Of a stretch of DNA of 64,000 nt, positions 22,918 to 31,700 are shown in pieces. Position 1 is the first letter of the stretch. Each line of letters starts with the position of its first letter. The notes below the pieces were generated by a model that was not told where the DNA came from, searched no databases, and was given only the letters and a program-made list of their open reading frames with translations. The DNA is from Bifidobacterium sp. Lineage in GTDB: Bacteria > Actinomycetota > Actinomycetes > Actinomycetales > Bifidobacteriaceae. Position numbers and translations under genes: made by a program. The stretch spans positions 38,510 to 102,509 of the forward strand of contig JALCNP010000007.1 of assembly GCA_022649135.1 (NCBI GenBank). Reading direction: 5' to 3'.

Positions 22918-23568
22918 ATGGCTACGGTAGTGGTTTTCGACTACGGATTCGGCAACGTCCGCTCGATGATGCGTGCGCTGGCGAATCTCGGTCTTGATGT
23001 GACGCTCACCTCGGATTACCATCAGGCGATGGCGGCGGACGGACTCGTCGTCCCCGGTGTGGGGGCCTTCGCCGCATGCATGCAGGGCCTTCATGAGGTC
23101 GGTGGGGATCGGGTCGTCCTGGAGCGTCTTCGTGCCGGGAAAACGGTTCTCGGCGTGTGCGTGGGCGAGCAGATCATGTTCGGTCTCGGTGAGGAGCATG
23201 GAGCGCAAACCCCGGGTCTGGGAATCATCGGGGGAAAGGTCGAACGTCTTGATGCCGACGTGGTTCCCCACATGGGTTGGGACACCGTGCAGGCACCCGA
23301 GGACTCCGTATTGCTGCGGGGGGTCGGGGGTGAACGATTCTATTTCGTCCATTCCTATGCGGCCATGTCCGTCGCGGCCGCCGACCTGCATTCGCTGGGG
23401 CTGTCCTTTGCCGATGAGCCCGAGCGCGTCACCTGGTGCGATTATGGACGCAGCCGTTTCGTGGCCGCCTACGAGAAGGGACCGCTGTTCGCGACCCAAT
23501 TCCATCCGGAGAAGTCCGCACGGGCGGGCTCCCGGCTGCTGCGCAATTGGGCTGGAACGTTCGCCTGA
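22918..23568 (+). CDS. hisH: Imidazole glycerol phosphate synthase glutaminase subunit HisH
   Basis: A 216-residue class I glutamine amidotransferase that feeds ammonia to HisF. Present: FDYGFGNVRSM, the oxyanion strand PGVGAF, the nucleophile Cys in GVCVGEQIMFG (usually GICLGMQ), HMGWD, YFVHSYA, and the His-Glu pair in TQFHPEKSARAG. AAGGAG lies 7 bases upstream. The partner hisF is not in this window. The stop codon lies within a perfect 15-bp tandem duplication (23560-23589). Confidence 0.96.
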   Translation: MATVVVFDYGFGNVRSMMRALANLGLDVTLTSDYHQAMAADGLVVPGVGAFAACMQGLHEVGGDRVVLERLRAGKTVLGVCVGEQIMFGLGEEHGAQTPGLGIIGGKVERLDADVVPHMGWDTVQAPEDSVLLRGVGGERFYFVHSYAAMSVAAADLHSLGLSFADEPERVTWCDYGRSRFVAAYEKGPLFATQFHPEKSARAGSRLLRNWAGTFA

Positions 23569-23589
23569 TTCTTTTTCGCCTGATTCTTT
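23560..23589 (+). repeat. Perfect 15-bp tandem duplication at the hisH stop codon
   Basis: TTCGCCTGATTCTTT occurs twice head to tail at 23560-23574 and 23575-23589. The first copy contains the last two hisH sense codons and its TGA. A simple slippage duplication; no function seen. Confidence 0.9.
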
Positions 23590-23715
23590 GCCCTGACGGG
23601 TGGAAGGCACCGCTCGCAGTGCGTCGCCCCGCCCGATCCCGACTCGATCCCTACCCCCATCCGGTCGCCGTGCCTGCACAGGTTCATGTCCCCGGTCCCC
23701 CTGAAAGGAAAACAT

Positions 23716-24441
23716 ATGCTCACCCTTCTTCCCGCCGTTGATGTACGCGATGGCAAGGCGGTCCGCCTGCGCCAAGGAGAATCCGGATCGGAGACCGATT
23801 ACGGAAGTCCCCTTGAGGCCGCCAGGCAATGGGTGAAGGAGGGCGCCAGCTGGATTCATCTGGTGGATCTGGATGCCGCCTTCGGAACGGGCGACAACCG
23901 CTCCCAGCTGCGTGACATCGTTCAGGAGCTCGGAGCGGTTGTCAACATCGAGATGAGCGGCGGCGTCCGTGACGACGCGAGCCTCGAATCCGCCCTGGAT
24001 GCGGGCGCCGCGCGCGTGAACATAGGAACCGCCGCGCTCGAGAACCCCCGTTGGACCGCGGACGCCATCGCGACCTATGCGGACAGGGTGGCCGTCGGCC
24101 TCGATGTGCGTGGACATACGCTTGCCGCACGCGGATGGGTGAAGGAGGGCGGCAATGTGTTCGACACCATGGAGTTCCTGGACTCTGTCGGATGCTCACG
24201 CTACGTGGTGACCGACGTGACCCGCGATGGCATGATGAGCGGCCCCAACGTGGAGCTGCTTCGCGACGTCGCGAGCCGCACCCCCGCCAAGGTCACCGCA
24301 TCGGGGGGAATCAGCGCGCTGGATGATCTGCGGGCGATAGCCGCCCTCCATCAGCGTGGGGTGGATTGCGCCATTCTGGGAAAATCTCTGTACGCGCGCG
24401 CGTTCACTCTTCGCGACGCGCTGCGTGTGGCCGGCGAATAG
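23716..24441 (+). CDS. priA: Phosphoribosyl isomerase HisA/PriA
   Basis: A 241-residue (beta-alpha)8 isomerase for ProFAR in histidine synthesis. Motifs: [15 protein letters not shown] with the first catalytic Asp, [51 protein letters not shown] with the second catalytic Asp, and ASGGIS. The RxxRG region fits the actinobacterial PriA class, which also does TrpF chemistry in tryptophan synthesis; that is family knowledge, not proven here. GAAAGG 8 bases upstream of the ATG at 23716 sets the start. Last gene of this his cluster; hisF, hisG, hisI and hisE lie elsewhere. Confidence 0.94.
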   Translation: MLTLLPAVDVRDGKAVRLRQGESGSETDYGSPLEAARQWVKEGASWIHLVDLDAAFGTGDNRSQLRDIVQELGAVVNIEMSGGVRDDASLESALDAGAARVNIGTAALENPRWTADAIATYADRVAVGLDVRGHTLAARGWVKEGGNVFDTMEFLDSVGCSRYVVTDVTRDGMMSGPNVELLRDVASRTPAKVTASGGISALDDLRAIAALHQRGVDCAILGKSLYARAFTLRDALRVAGE

Positions 24442-24523
24442 CGGTGACCGTCCATCCGCACACGGGCGGGCACGGCGTCACGGCCGATGCCGGTCGTGCG
24501 AGCGTGGAGTTCCGCCGGCAGCG

Positions 24524-25948
24524 TCAGTGACCGGTGTCACAGCCCGGCAGCGCACCGTCCGATATCAGTTCCCGGAACAGGGCGTAATCCTTGTCGTTCT
24601 GGTCGGCATAGGAATCGGCGAATGAGGCGAGCGCATCGTCGAAATCGTCCGTTCCCCCCATATAGTTCGCTATGGCCACGCTGTCACCGGTTCGGGCATG
24701 CGCATGGGCGAGGCTCCATGCGCACATACGGCCCAGATCCGACAGTCCCAGCGCGTTGAGATGGTTGATGTCGATCGACCCCTTGCCATCCCACAGCTGA
24801 CGCACGTAATAGTCACGGGGTCTGTCCTCCGACATGAAGCGTGACCATCCCAGAAGAACGTCGGACGTGGACTGGATCAGCTTTTGCCCCTGGACGACAC
24901 GTTCCCCATGCGTCGCATAGGGGCTGGGCCCGACGAATCGCTCGAGGACGGATTCGGTCGCCTCCTTCATCTGCAGAATCAGGGGATCCTCGTTGTCCCG
25001 GCCGGTGAAGATCGACACGCAGGCGCGCGTACCCACGGATCCCACCCCGACGACCTTTCGGGCCGCATCATTGTAACGGTAGTGGTCGAAGACATGCCGG
25101 CGATCCTCATACAGGCTGTGGCGATAGCTGTTGAGAAGGGTTTCCATCCGGGCCTGCAGCGTTTCGGGATCGGCATAGCCGTTGAGCTCGTTGATGGGAA
25201 CCAGCTCGGGAGGGGCCGAGCGGAACCGGAGCTTGCCTCCCTGCTCGTAGCTGAGCTTGTCGGCCGCCCGTTGCGAATCCTTGACGGATGCGCGCATGGC
25301 GGCGTCCCGCAGCACCCTGCTGCGCTTGCTGTTCCGCGAGCTTTCGAACCGACTGAGAGTCGCCTCCACATCGAGGTGGTCGTACCACACATCCAGGTAA
25401 TGCATCTGCGAGAACTGCTCCATGCGCTCGCGGTACGTGTGCACGCATCGGGCGACCGCCGCATACCGGGCCTTGTCCTTGATCGCGTTGGCTCTTCCGC
25501 ATATCTCCACGGATGCCGCCAGACGTTTGATGTCCCATTCCCAGGGGCCTGTGAGCGTCTCATCGAAATCGTTGATGTCGAACACCAGATGGCGGGTGGG
25601 GGAGAGGAACATTCCGAAATTGCCCAGATGCGCGTCGCCGACGCATTGCACGGGGATTCCGGTGATTGCGGTGGTGGCCAGATCGTTTGCCATGATGATG
25701 GCGGTGCCGCGGTAGAAGGTGAACGCCGACTCGCTCATGCGGGCATAGCGCAGGGGGATCAGGTCCGGCACGCGTTGCGCGGATTGCCGTTCGAGCAGTC
25801 CGATGGCGTCTCGTCGGCCGGAGGTGACCTTCCACAGAGCGTGACTTTCCAGGGGGACCTTCTTGCGGGCGGCGATGCCGGCCTTCGCACGCAGGCGAGG
25901 CGTCGATTCCTGTCGCCATGCCATCATCGTCCGCCCGCAGTCCGCCAT
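24524..25948 (-). CDS. DUF2252-family protein (kinase-like fold, unknown substrate)
   Basis: A 474-residue cytoplasmic protein of the DUF2252 family, common in Actinobacteria. Recognisable parts are RMSESAFTFYRGTA, the kinase-like VQCVGDAHLGNFGMF and FDINDFDETLTGPWEWD (resembling the catalytic loop and metal-binding Asp of aminoglycoside-phosphotransferase-like kinases), VVGVGSVGTR, and a C-terminal AWSLAHAHARTGD. No substrate has been established that I know of. Start taken as the ATG at 25948 (MADCGRTMMAW) behind GGTGAGACG; a GTG at 25972 is an alternative. Stands alone, convergent with priA and divergent from glnA. Confidence 0.8.
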   Translation of the reverse strand: MADCGRTMMAWRQESTPRLRAKAGIAARKKVPLESHALWKVTSGRRDAIGLLERQSAQRVPDLIPLRYARMSESAFTFYRGTAIIMANDLATTAITGIPVQCVGDAHLGNFGMFLSPTRHLVFDINDFDETLTGPWEWDIKRLAASVEICGRANAIKDKARYAAVARCVHTYRERMEQFSQMHYLDVWYDHLDVEATLSRFESSRNSKRSRVLRDAAMRASVKDSQRAADKLSYEQGGKLRFRSAPPELVPINELNGYADPETLQARMETLLNSYRHSLYEDRRHVFDHYRYNDAARKVVGVGSVGTRACVSIFTGRDNEDPLILQMKEATESVLERFVGPSPYATHGERVVQGQKLIQSTSDVLLGWSRFMSEDRPRDYYVRQLWDGKGSIDINHLNALGLSDLGRMCAWSLAHAHARTGDSVAIANYMGGTDDFDDALASFADSYADQNDKDYALFRELISDGALPGCDTGH

Positions 25949-26326
25949 CGTCTCACCCGTTCCTTCATCCACAGCGTCAATCTACACGCGAATCGCGATA
26001 TGCGCAGCCATGCTCATATCCTGCGCGGGTCGGGAAGGCGGGGTGTCTTCCCGGGTTGTTTCCGTCCGGTGTTTCGGGGAGGGGCCCCGGTCCGGCCGGA
26101 GGGCGTCGAATCCGCGGGCGGGGAGGATTCCGAGGAAGCGGGCGGAAGACGGCGCCGTGGCGCAGGACTGCATCATATGGTTGATGGAGGTTCCCGACGG
26201 AGGGGAGCGGTGGATTCTACGGCATCACCGTGGCGTGTCGAATCATGCGTGTTGCCGCCTGAAATCACTATATGGGGCCGCCTATACACGAGTCGTGTTA
26301 ACTGGCCGTAATATTCTCATGAAATC
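25949..26326. other. Intergenic region upstream of glnA
   Basis: About 380 bases between the divergent DUF2252 gene and glnA. No gene is supported; long frames through it lack ribosome sites and any family pattern. Near the glnA side lies a good -10 hexamer TAATAT (26309-26314), only 12 bases before the first glnA ATG. A weak inverted repeat GAATCC...GGATTC is near 26108-26131. Confidence 0.5.
26309..26314 (+). promoter_or_regulatory. Candidate glnA -10 element very close to the start codon
   Basis: TAATAT at 26309-26314 would place transcription start around 26321-26323, 4-6 bases before the ATG at 26327. No Shine-Dalgarno is visible, so the mRNA may be leaderless or nearly so. No clear -35 hexamer is present. 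Confidence 0.45.
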
Positions 26327-27673
26327 ATGGGCCGTATGGATAAGCAGCAGGAGTTTGCTCTGCGCACTGTCGAAGAACGAGACGTGCGTTTTATTCGTCT
26401 GTGGTTTACGGACGTACTGGGAACATTGAAATCAGTGGCTATCGCTCCGGCGGAGTTGGAAGCCGCGTTTGAAGAGGGGCTGGGATTCGACGGGTCGGCC
26501 ATCGAAGGCATGACGCGTGTCTCCGAGGACGACATGATCGTTCACCCCGATCCCTCGACATTCCAGATCCTTCCCTGGCGCGGAGGGCCTCAGGGGACGG
26601 CGAGGATGTTCTGCGACATTCTGACGCCCGAGGGGGAGCCCTCGCTGGGCGATCCCCGCCATGTGCTCAAGGAGGCGCTGTCCAAGGCGAAGGAGAAGGG
26701 CTTCACCTTCTATGTGCATCCGGAGATCGAATTCTACCTGTTTGAGAAGCAGGACGACTGGTCGAAGATTCCCACACCCATCGACGAGGGCGGGTACTTC
26801 GACCATGTGCCGCGCAGCCCGGGGATGGATTTCCGCCGGGCGACCGTGAACATGCTCGAGCAGATGGGAATCTCGGTGGAGTATTCTCATCACGAGGCCG
26901 GTCCCGGTCAGAACGAGATCGACCTTCGCTATGCCGACGCCCTGACCACGGCCGACAACATCATGACATTCAGAACGGTCGTCAAGGAGATCTCCCTCGA
27001 GCGGGGCATACACGCGAGCTTCATGCCCAAGCCCTTCGCGGATCAGCCCGGTTCCGGGATGCACACGCATCTGAGCCTGTTCGAGGGCGATTCCAACGCG
27101 TTCTACGAGGCCGGCCAGGAGTTCAACATGTCCCTTATCGCCCGCCAGTTCGCGGCGGGGATTCTCTACCATGCCGCGGAGATCTGCGCGGTGACCGACC
27201 AGTACGTCAATTCCTACAAGCGTCTGTGGGGCGGGAACGAGGCCCCCAGCTACATCTGCTGGGGACACAACAACCGTTCCGCCCTCCTGCGCATCCCCCA
27301 GTACAAGCCGGGCAAGGGCAATTCGGCCCGCATGGAGTTCCGGGCGCTCGATCCGGTGACCAACCCCTATCTTGCCTATTCGGTTCTTCTGGCCGCCGGT
27401 CTCGACGGCATCGACAAGCAGCTGACGCTCGGCGAACCGACCAGCGATGACGTGTGGGAGCTTACCGATGCCGAGCGGACGGCGATGGGCATACAGCCTC
27501 TTCCGCAGTCTCTGGACGAGGCGCTCAAAACGATGGAGAAGTCGGATTTCGTGGCGGATGTTCTCGGAGAGCATGCGTTCGAGTATTTCCTGCGCAACAA
27601 GCACAGCGAATGGGAGGAGTACCGTCGTCAGGTCACGCCCTATGAGCTGAAGAAGTATCTGCCGAGGCTCTAG
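26327..27673 (+). CDS. glnA: Glutamine synthetase type I (GSI-alpha class)
   Basis: A 448-residue glutamine synthetase that assimilates ammonia into glutamine. Motifs: VRFIRLWFTDVLGTLKSVAI, GLGFDGSAIEGM, the Glu-rich metal sites FYVHPEIEFYLF and HHEAGPGQNEID, GSGMHTHLSLF, YKRLWGGNEAPSYICW, and RMEFRALDPVTNPYLA. The length (~445) and sequence are those of the short GSI-alpha/GlnA2-like type rather than the ~475-residue adenylylated GSI-beta enzyme, and no adenylylation-loop Tyr motif is evident. Start at ATG 26327 or 26336 (MDKQQEF); the second looks more conserved. No ribosome site is visible for either. Confidence 0.93.
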   Translation: MGRMDKQQEFALRTVEERDVRFIRLWFTDVLGTLKSVAIAPAELEAAFEEGLGFDGSAIEGMTRVSEDDMIVHPDPSTFQILPWRGGPQGTARMFCDILTPEGEPSLGDPRHVLKEALSKAKEKGFTFYVHPEIEFYLFEKQDDWSKIPTPIDEGGYFDHVPRSPGMDFRRATVNMLEQMGISVEYSHHEAGPGQNEIDLRYADALTTADNIMTFRTVVKEISLERGIHASFMPKPFADQPGSGMHTHLSLFEGDSNAFYEAGQEFNMSLIARQFAAGILYHAAEICAVTDQYVNSYKRLWGGNEAPSYICWGHNNRSALLRIPQYKPGKGNSARMEFRALDPVTNPYLAYSVLLAAGLDGIDKQLTLGEPTSDDVWELTDAERTAMGIQPLPQSLDEALKTMEKSDFVADVLGEHAFEYFLRNKHSEWEEYRRQVTPYELKKYLPRL

Positions 27674-27683
27674 AACAGAGTCC

Positions 27684-27751
27684 CGCAGTCGGGCCGGTTC
27701 CGCGATGTGCACCCTTGGGTGTCCATGCGTCGCGGGATCGGCCCGACTGCG
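27684..27751. terminator. Large two-level hairpin downstream of glnA
   Basis: A perfect 13-bp inverted repeat, CGCAGTCGGGCCG (27684-27696) with CGGCCCGACTGCG (27739-27751), encloses a second, imperfect stem-loop (CGCGATG...CATGCGTCGCG with ACCC/GGGT). It starts 10 bases after the glnA stop and lies between convergent genes, so a bidirectional terminator is likely even without a T-tract. Confidence 0.6.
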
Positions 27752-27796
27752 TCTCGCCGTGCGCATGCCTTGTCGGGGCGCGCGGCTGTGCATGTG

Positions 27797-28678
27797 TCAG
27801 GACTGCGAGTCGCCGAACCAGGAGTGGTAGATGATGGCGAAGTTGCGGTTGCCGTAGCTGGAGCAGGAGTCGCCCTCGCCCGCTCCCGCCCTGAGGGCCG
27901 CGACATTGGGCTGATACGGCGTGTATATGTAAAGAAGCGCGGTCGCCGTGTTCTCGATGTAGACCATGCTTCCGCCGCATGATGCCTGCGGATGGTAGCG
28001 CACATAGTTGAGTGCCTTCGCGTGATACGCATATTCGCTCTCGTGGGCCTGATAGTAGCGGTATCGTTTGGCTGCCCCGTACACCTGCCTGGCGAATCCC
28101 GCGTATCGGGAATCGCAATGGCCGTCGTCCGGGCAGCTCAGGCCCATCGCCGCCTTGAACTGGAAGTCCGTGGGCTGGGTGGAGGAGACGAGATGCTGCT
28201 CCTTCTGCAGCATGGTGAGCAGAACCTTCTGGCTGATCGAGCACGCCTTGGACGTCTTGTCGATTATCGTCGCGGCGCTTTCGTGCTTCGCTCCCGCATA
28301 ATCGGCGCATAGACCGTCGCCCGACTGGCGATCCGTGTCGAAGGAGACGGTTCTCAGGCATGTCTTTGCGGAGCAGGATGCGCCCTGTTTGTCGAGGAAG
28401 GCCTGGACCTCCGCCCGGCTCATGGCGTTGCCGGTGAAAAGCTGCCCGTCGCTCAGTATGTTCCCCGGATTGAACCCGTATTCGCTGGAGAGCCTGGTCT
28501 GGTTGGACTGTGCCGTCGCGACGGCATGACGCCATTGAATGAAGCGTATGGTTCCCATGACAAGCGCCATGGCGCATATGACGGCCACGGCGCCCGTGGC
28601 CACCATGACGACGCGCCTGCCTGTGGATGCCCGTCGCCATAGTGTGCGTGGTCCGCGGTGCCGCATGTGCCTGGACAT
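27797..28678 (-). CDS. Membrane-anchored or secreted protein of an actinobacterial FNPGNI family
   Basis: A 293-residue exported protein. An Arg-rich start is followed by one hydrophobic segment (residues ~23-44), then an extracellular domain with the sequence pattern SSEYGFNPGNILSD, AMSRAEVQAFLDKQGASC, SAATIIDKTSKACSIS, LLTMLQKEQHLVSS, AMGLSCPDDGHCDSRYAGF, YIENTATALLYIYTPYQPN and GNRNFAIIYHSWFG. I recognise this arrangement from secreted actinobacterial proteins, sometimes named hemagglutinin-like, with no proven function. The MLQKEQ and YTPYQPN stretches resemble lysozyme-like muralytic helices, but that is only a suggestion. Paired Cys residues suggest disulfides. GGAGGA 6 bases before the ATG sets the start. 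Confidence 0.7.
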   Translation of the reverse strand: MSRHMRHRGPRTLWRRASTGRRVVMVATGAVAVICAMALVMGTIRFIQWRHAVATAQSNQTRLSSEYGFNPGNILSDGQLFTGNAMSRAEVQAFLDKQGASCSAKTCLRTVSFDTDRQSGDGLCADYAGAKHESAATIIDKTSKACSISQKVLLTMLQKEQHLVSSTQPTDFQFKAAMGLSCPDDGHCDSRYAGFARQVYGAAKRYRYYQAHESEYAYHAKALNYVRYHPQASCGGSMVYIENTATALLYIYTPYQPNVAALRAGAGEGDSCSSYGNRNFAIIYHSWFGDSQS

Positions 28679-28726
28679 AGAACGTCCTCCTCAATCGCCT
28701 GTGATGCCAGCCTAGCTCGGCATGGT

Positions 28727-31700
28727 CTACTCGTCCAGCAACTTGCGGATCCTCTGCAGGCTCACCGGCTGCGAGGTGCCAAGTTCCTGGGCCCACAGCG
28801 AGACATAGTATTCCTCCAGCATCCACCGCGCCGAGACCGCCTTCGATCGCATTGCGTCCCGGTGAGGGCCCGCCGGCTCCCGGTCCGCGCGGGACATCGC
28901 CTTCCCGACGATCTTCTTCGCTTCGTCCGCCTGCCATGCCCATCGAACGTCGCGGTTCTTGTCTTTCTTCGCCTTGTCCAGGCGCACGAGATCGGCATGC
29001 AGATAGCGTTCGATGCGAGGAAGGACGGGGCCGGGCGCCTGCCCGATGAAACCGGTGAAGACCAGGGTGGCGATGTGCTCGCGGATCGATTGGAGAACAC
29101 TGAGCATCGGCAGATCCGCAGGTCCGGAGACGGCCCTGTCCACCTCGGCGTACCGACTCATGATGGCGATGACGTCGTGAGCGACGTCGTAGACGGTGTC
29201 TTCGAACACCTGCCCGATGCCGTCGACCGCCTGACGGAGGGCATCGTCGTTCTCGGTGTTCCGGATGTCGGGAAGCAGACGCTTGACCGCGGCCAGCTGC
29301 ATGTCCTCCACCAGGTCCCTGGTCGTTCGGTACGGGGCGGAGGCCAGGCGGAGGGCCTCGTCCCCCAGCCAGCGCGAGGACACCCTTTCGGTCGGCAGGC
29401 GGCACTGGTCCACAGCCCCCCGCCAGAGCATGTCGGTTCTCGAGAGAGTCGTCGCGCCCGCCTTATGCAGGAGATCCGCCTGTTCGACGACCTTTCCGCG
29501 GCTTTTCGCCTCGTCCGCCTTCTTCTGAACGGTCTGTCGGGCCGAGGCACGGGCCTCGGAGGCGAAACGCTGCTGGAGGGCGGGCAGGGATTTGCCGACG
29601 GCGAGAACCTTCGTCTTGCGATGCGCAGGCCGGTGCCCGTCATGGTCCTGCGGGTCCTCGATGCTGAACGACATGCGCAGATAGGGGGCGAGCTTGGCCA
29701 GCTGCTCATCGTCGAACACTTCCGGGTGGATCTGGGCTCCGACCACGGCGATCGCGGCCTGGGTGAAGACATGGATGAAATCGGGCCAGTCTCCCGGCGC
29801 CGCAGCCGGGGCATCCCTCCCCTCGGGGCCATGGCTGGGCGCAACGGCGCCCTGGGCGAATTCCGTCGTCCCGGGAAGAACCGGATAGTGCGCGTCGATG
29901 TAGTCGCGTATGGCCCGGGCGGTGTCGGGGGCGGGCACGAACTGGACGCGCAGCGTCTTCGGAAGAGATTTGATCATTCCCACGATCAGCTCGTCCATCA
30001 GTCCCGGGACATTCCACGTGAACTGGGCCGCGCCGAGACGCGACAGCGCCCGGAGGGGCACATGCACCGTCACCCCGTCCGCCGCGTCATGAGGATCGTA
30101 GACATAGGACAGGCGCAGGTCGAGGGATGCGCCGTCGGTCCCCACGGTGTGCCAGTGGTCCGGATAGTCGTCCAGGCTGACGCCTTCGGCGCTGTGAAGC
30201 CTTTCGACCTTCTGCGGGTCGAAGATCAGCCGCTGCGGATGATCGCCATGCTCCTGCTTGCACCACTGCGCCAGCGTGGCGATGGAGGTGACGTTCTGCG
30301 GCAGAACCGTGTTGTAGAAGTCGAACAGATCCTCATCGCTGACGGTCTGGGAGATCTGGCGGGTTCTGCTGGCATCGTCGGCCGCGGACTGCAGGATGTC
30401 GCGGTTCCCTTCGATGAAGCCGTCATAGGAGAATCGCTCGTGCACATCCCCCTCGACAAGACCCTGGCGTATGAGAAAATCCCTGGCCTCCGGGGGGTTG
30501 ATCGTGCCCCACTGCACCGCCCGGTCGCGGACGATGGGCAGTCCGTACAGCAGCACGGTGGCCTTCGCGACCGCGCAGCCGCGCGAGCCCGACCAATGGG
30601 GTTCGGCGTATGTCGTCCGTGTCAGGGGGCCGGCAAGCGACTCCGCCCATGCGGGGTCGATCGCCGCGCAATAGCGGGCCCACAGCCGGGATGTTTCGAC
30701 GAGTTCGGTGCTCATGATCCATTCCGGGGTCGTTTTCGCCACGCTGGATGCCGGGAAGATCGAGAACCGTGTTCCCCTCGCCCCCCGATACTCGTTTTTC
30801 GACGCCTTGGCCGCACGCTTCATCGCACGGGCCCTGGCCGCCCCCCGAAGACCCGTGAAATCGGACGCCTGGGGGGTGCGGATCACCTGCATGCCCATCA
30901 TGGACAGCAGACCGGACAGCATCGAGGAGTGAATGCCCTGCGAATCCCATGAGCAGCAGAGGCTGTGGGCGGCCTGCTGATTGATCGGAAGCTGCCGTAT
31001 CCGAAGATCGGGTCTGGACACGGGAATGGGCTCCCCGACGGTGAATCCGAGCTCCGCGCACATGTCCCGCAGCTGTCCGACGAGATCCTTCCATTGGCGA
31101 AGCCGGATGAAGCTCAGATACTCCGTGGCGCACATCCTCCGAAGCGCGCTGTTGCCGGGATTGCCGTCCGCCTGGAAAACCCTGTCCCACAGGTTCAGGG
31201 AGGTCAGGAAATCGCTTGTCGGATCGCTGTAGCGGTTGTGGACCCTATCCGCCTCCTCCCGTGCCTCGTCGGGACGCTCGCGCGGATCCTGCAGGCTCAG
31301 GAACGCCACGATCACCACCATCGCTGCCAGGGTGTTCGGTGTCGTCGATTGGGCGGCCTCGATGATCATGCGGCCGAGACGTATGTCTATGGGGATTCGC
31401 GAAAGCTGACGCCCGATTCGGGTCAGCGAGGCGCCGGCGTGCCGTCGGGTGATCGCCTTGAGCTCCGCCAGCTCGTTGAAGCCGTCCGAAACCGATTTGA
31501 TGTCCGGAGGGTCGATGAACCCGAAATGAACCACCTCGTCGGTTGTTCTCGCCACCCCCACGGACAGCATGTGCAGGACCACCGCCCCCAGTGACGTGCG
31601 AAGGATCTCCGGTTCCGTGAATCGCGGCCGTGTGTCGTAGTCCTCCCGGGAATACAGCCGTATGGCGATGCCGTCCGCGACTCGCCCGCAGCGTCCCGAT

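Noticed and set aside
24884..26311. 475-codon plus-strand frame opposite the DUF2252 gene
   Set aside because: A high-GC antisense frame; the minus strand has clear DUF2252 motifs, and this frame has no recognised motif.
25863..26429. 188-codon frame crossing the glnA start
   Set aside because: It overlaps glnA in another frame, with no start signal or family pattern.
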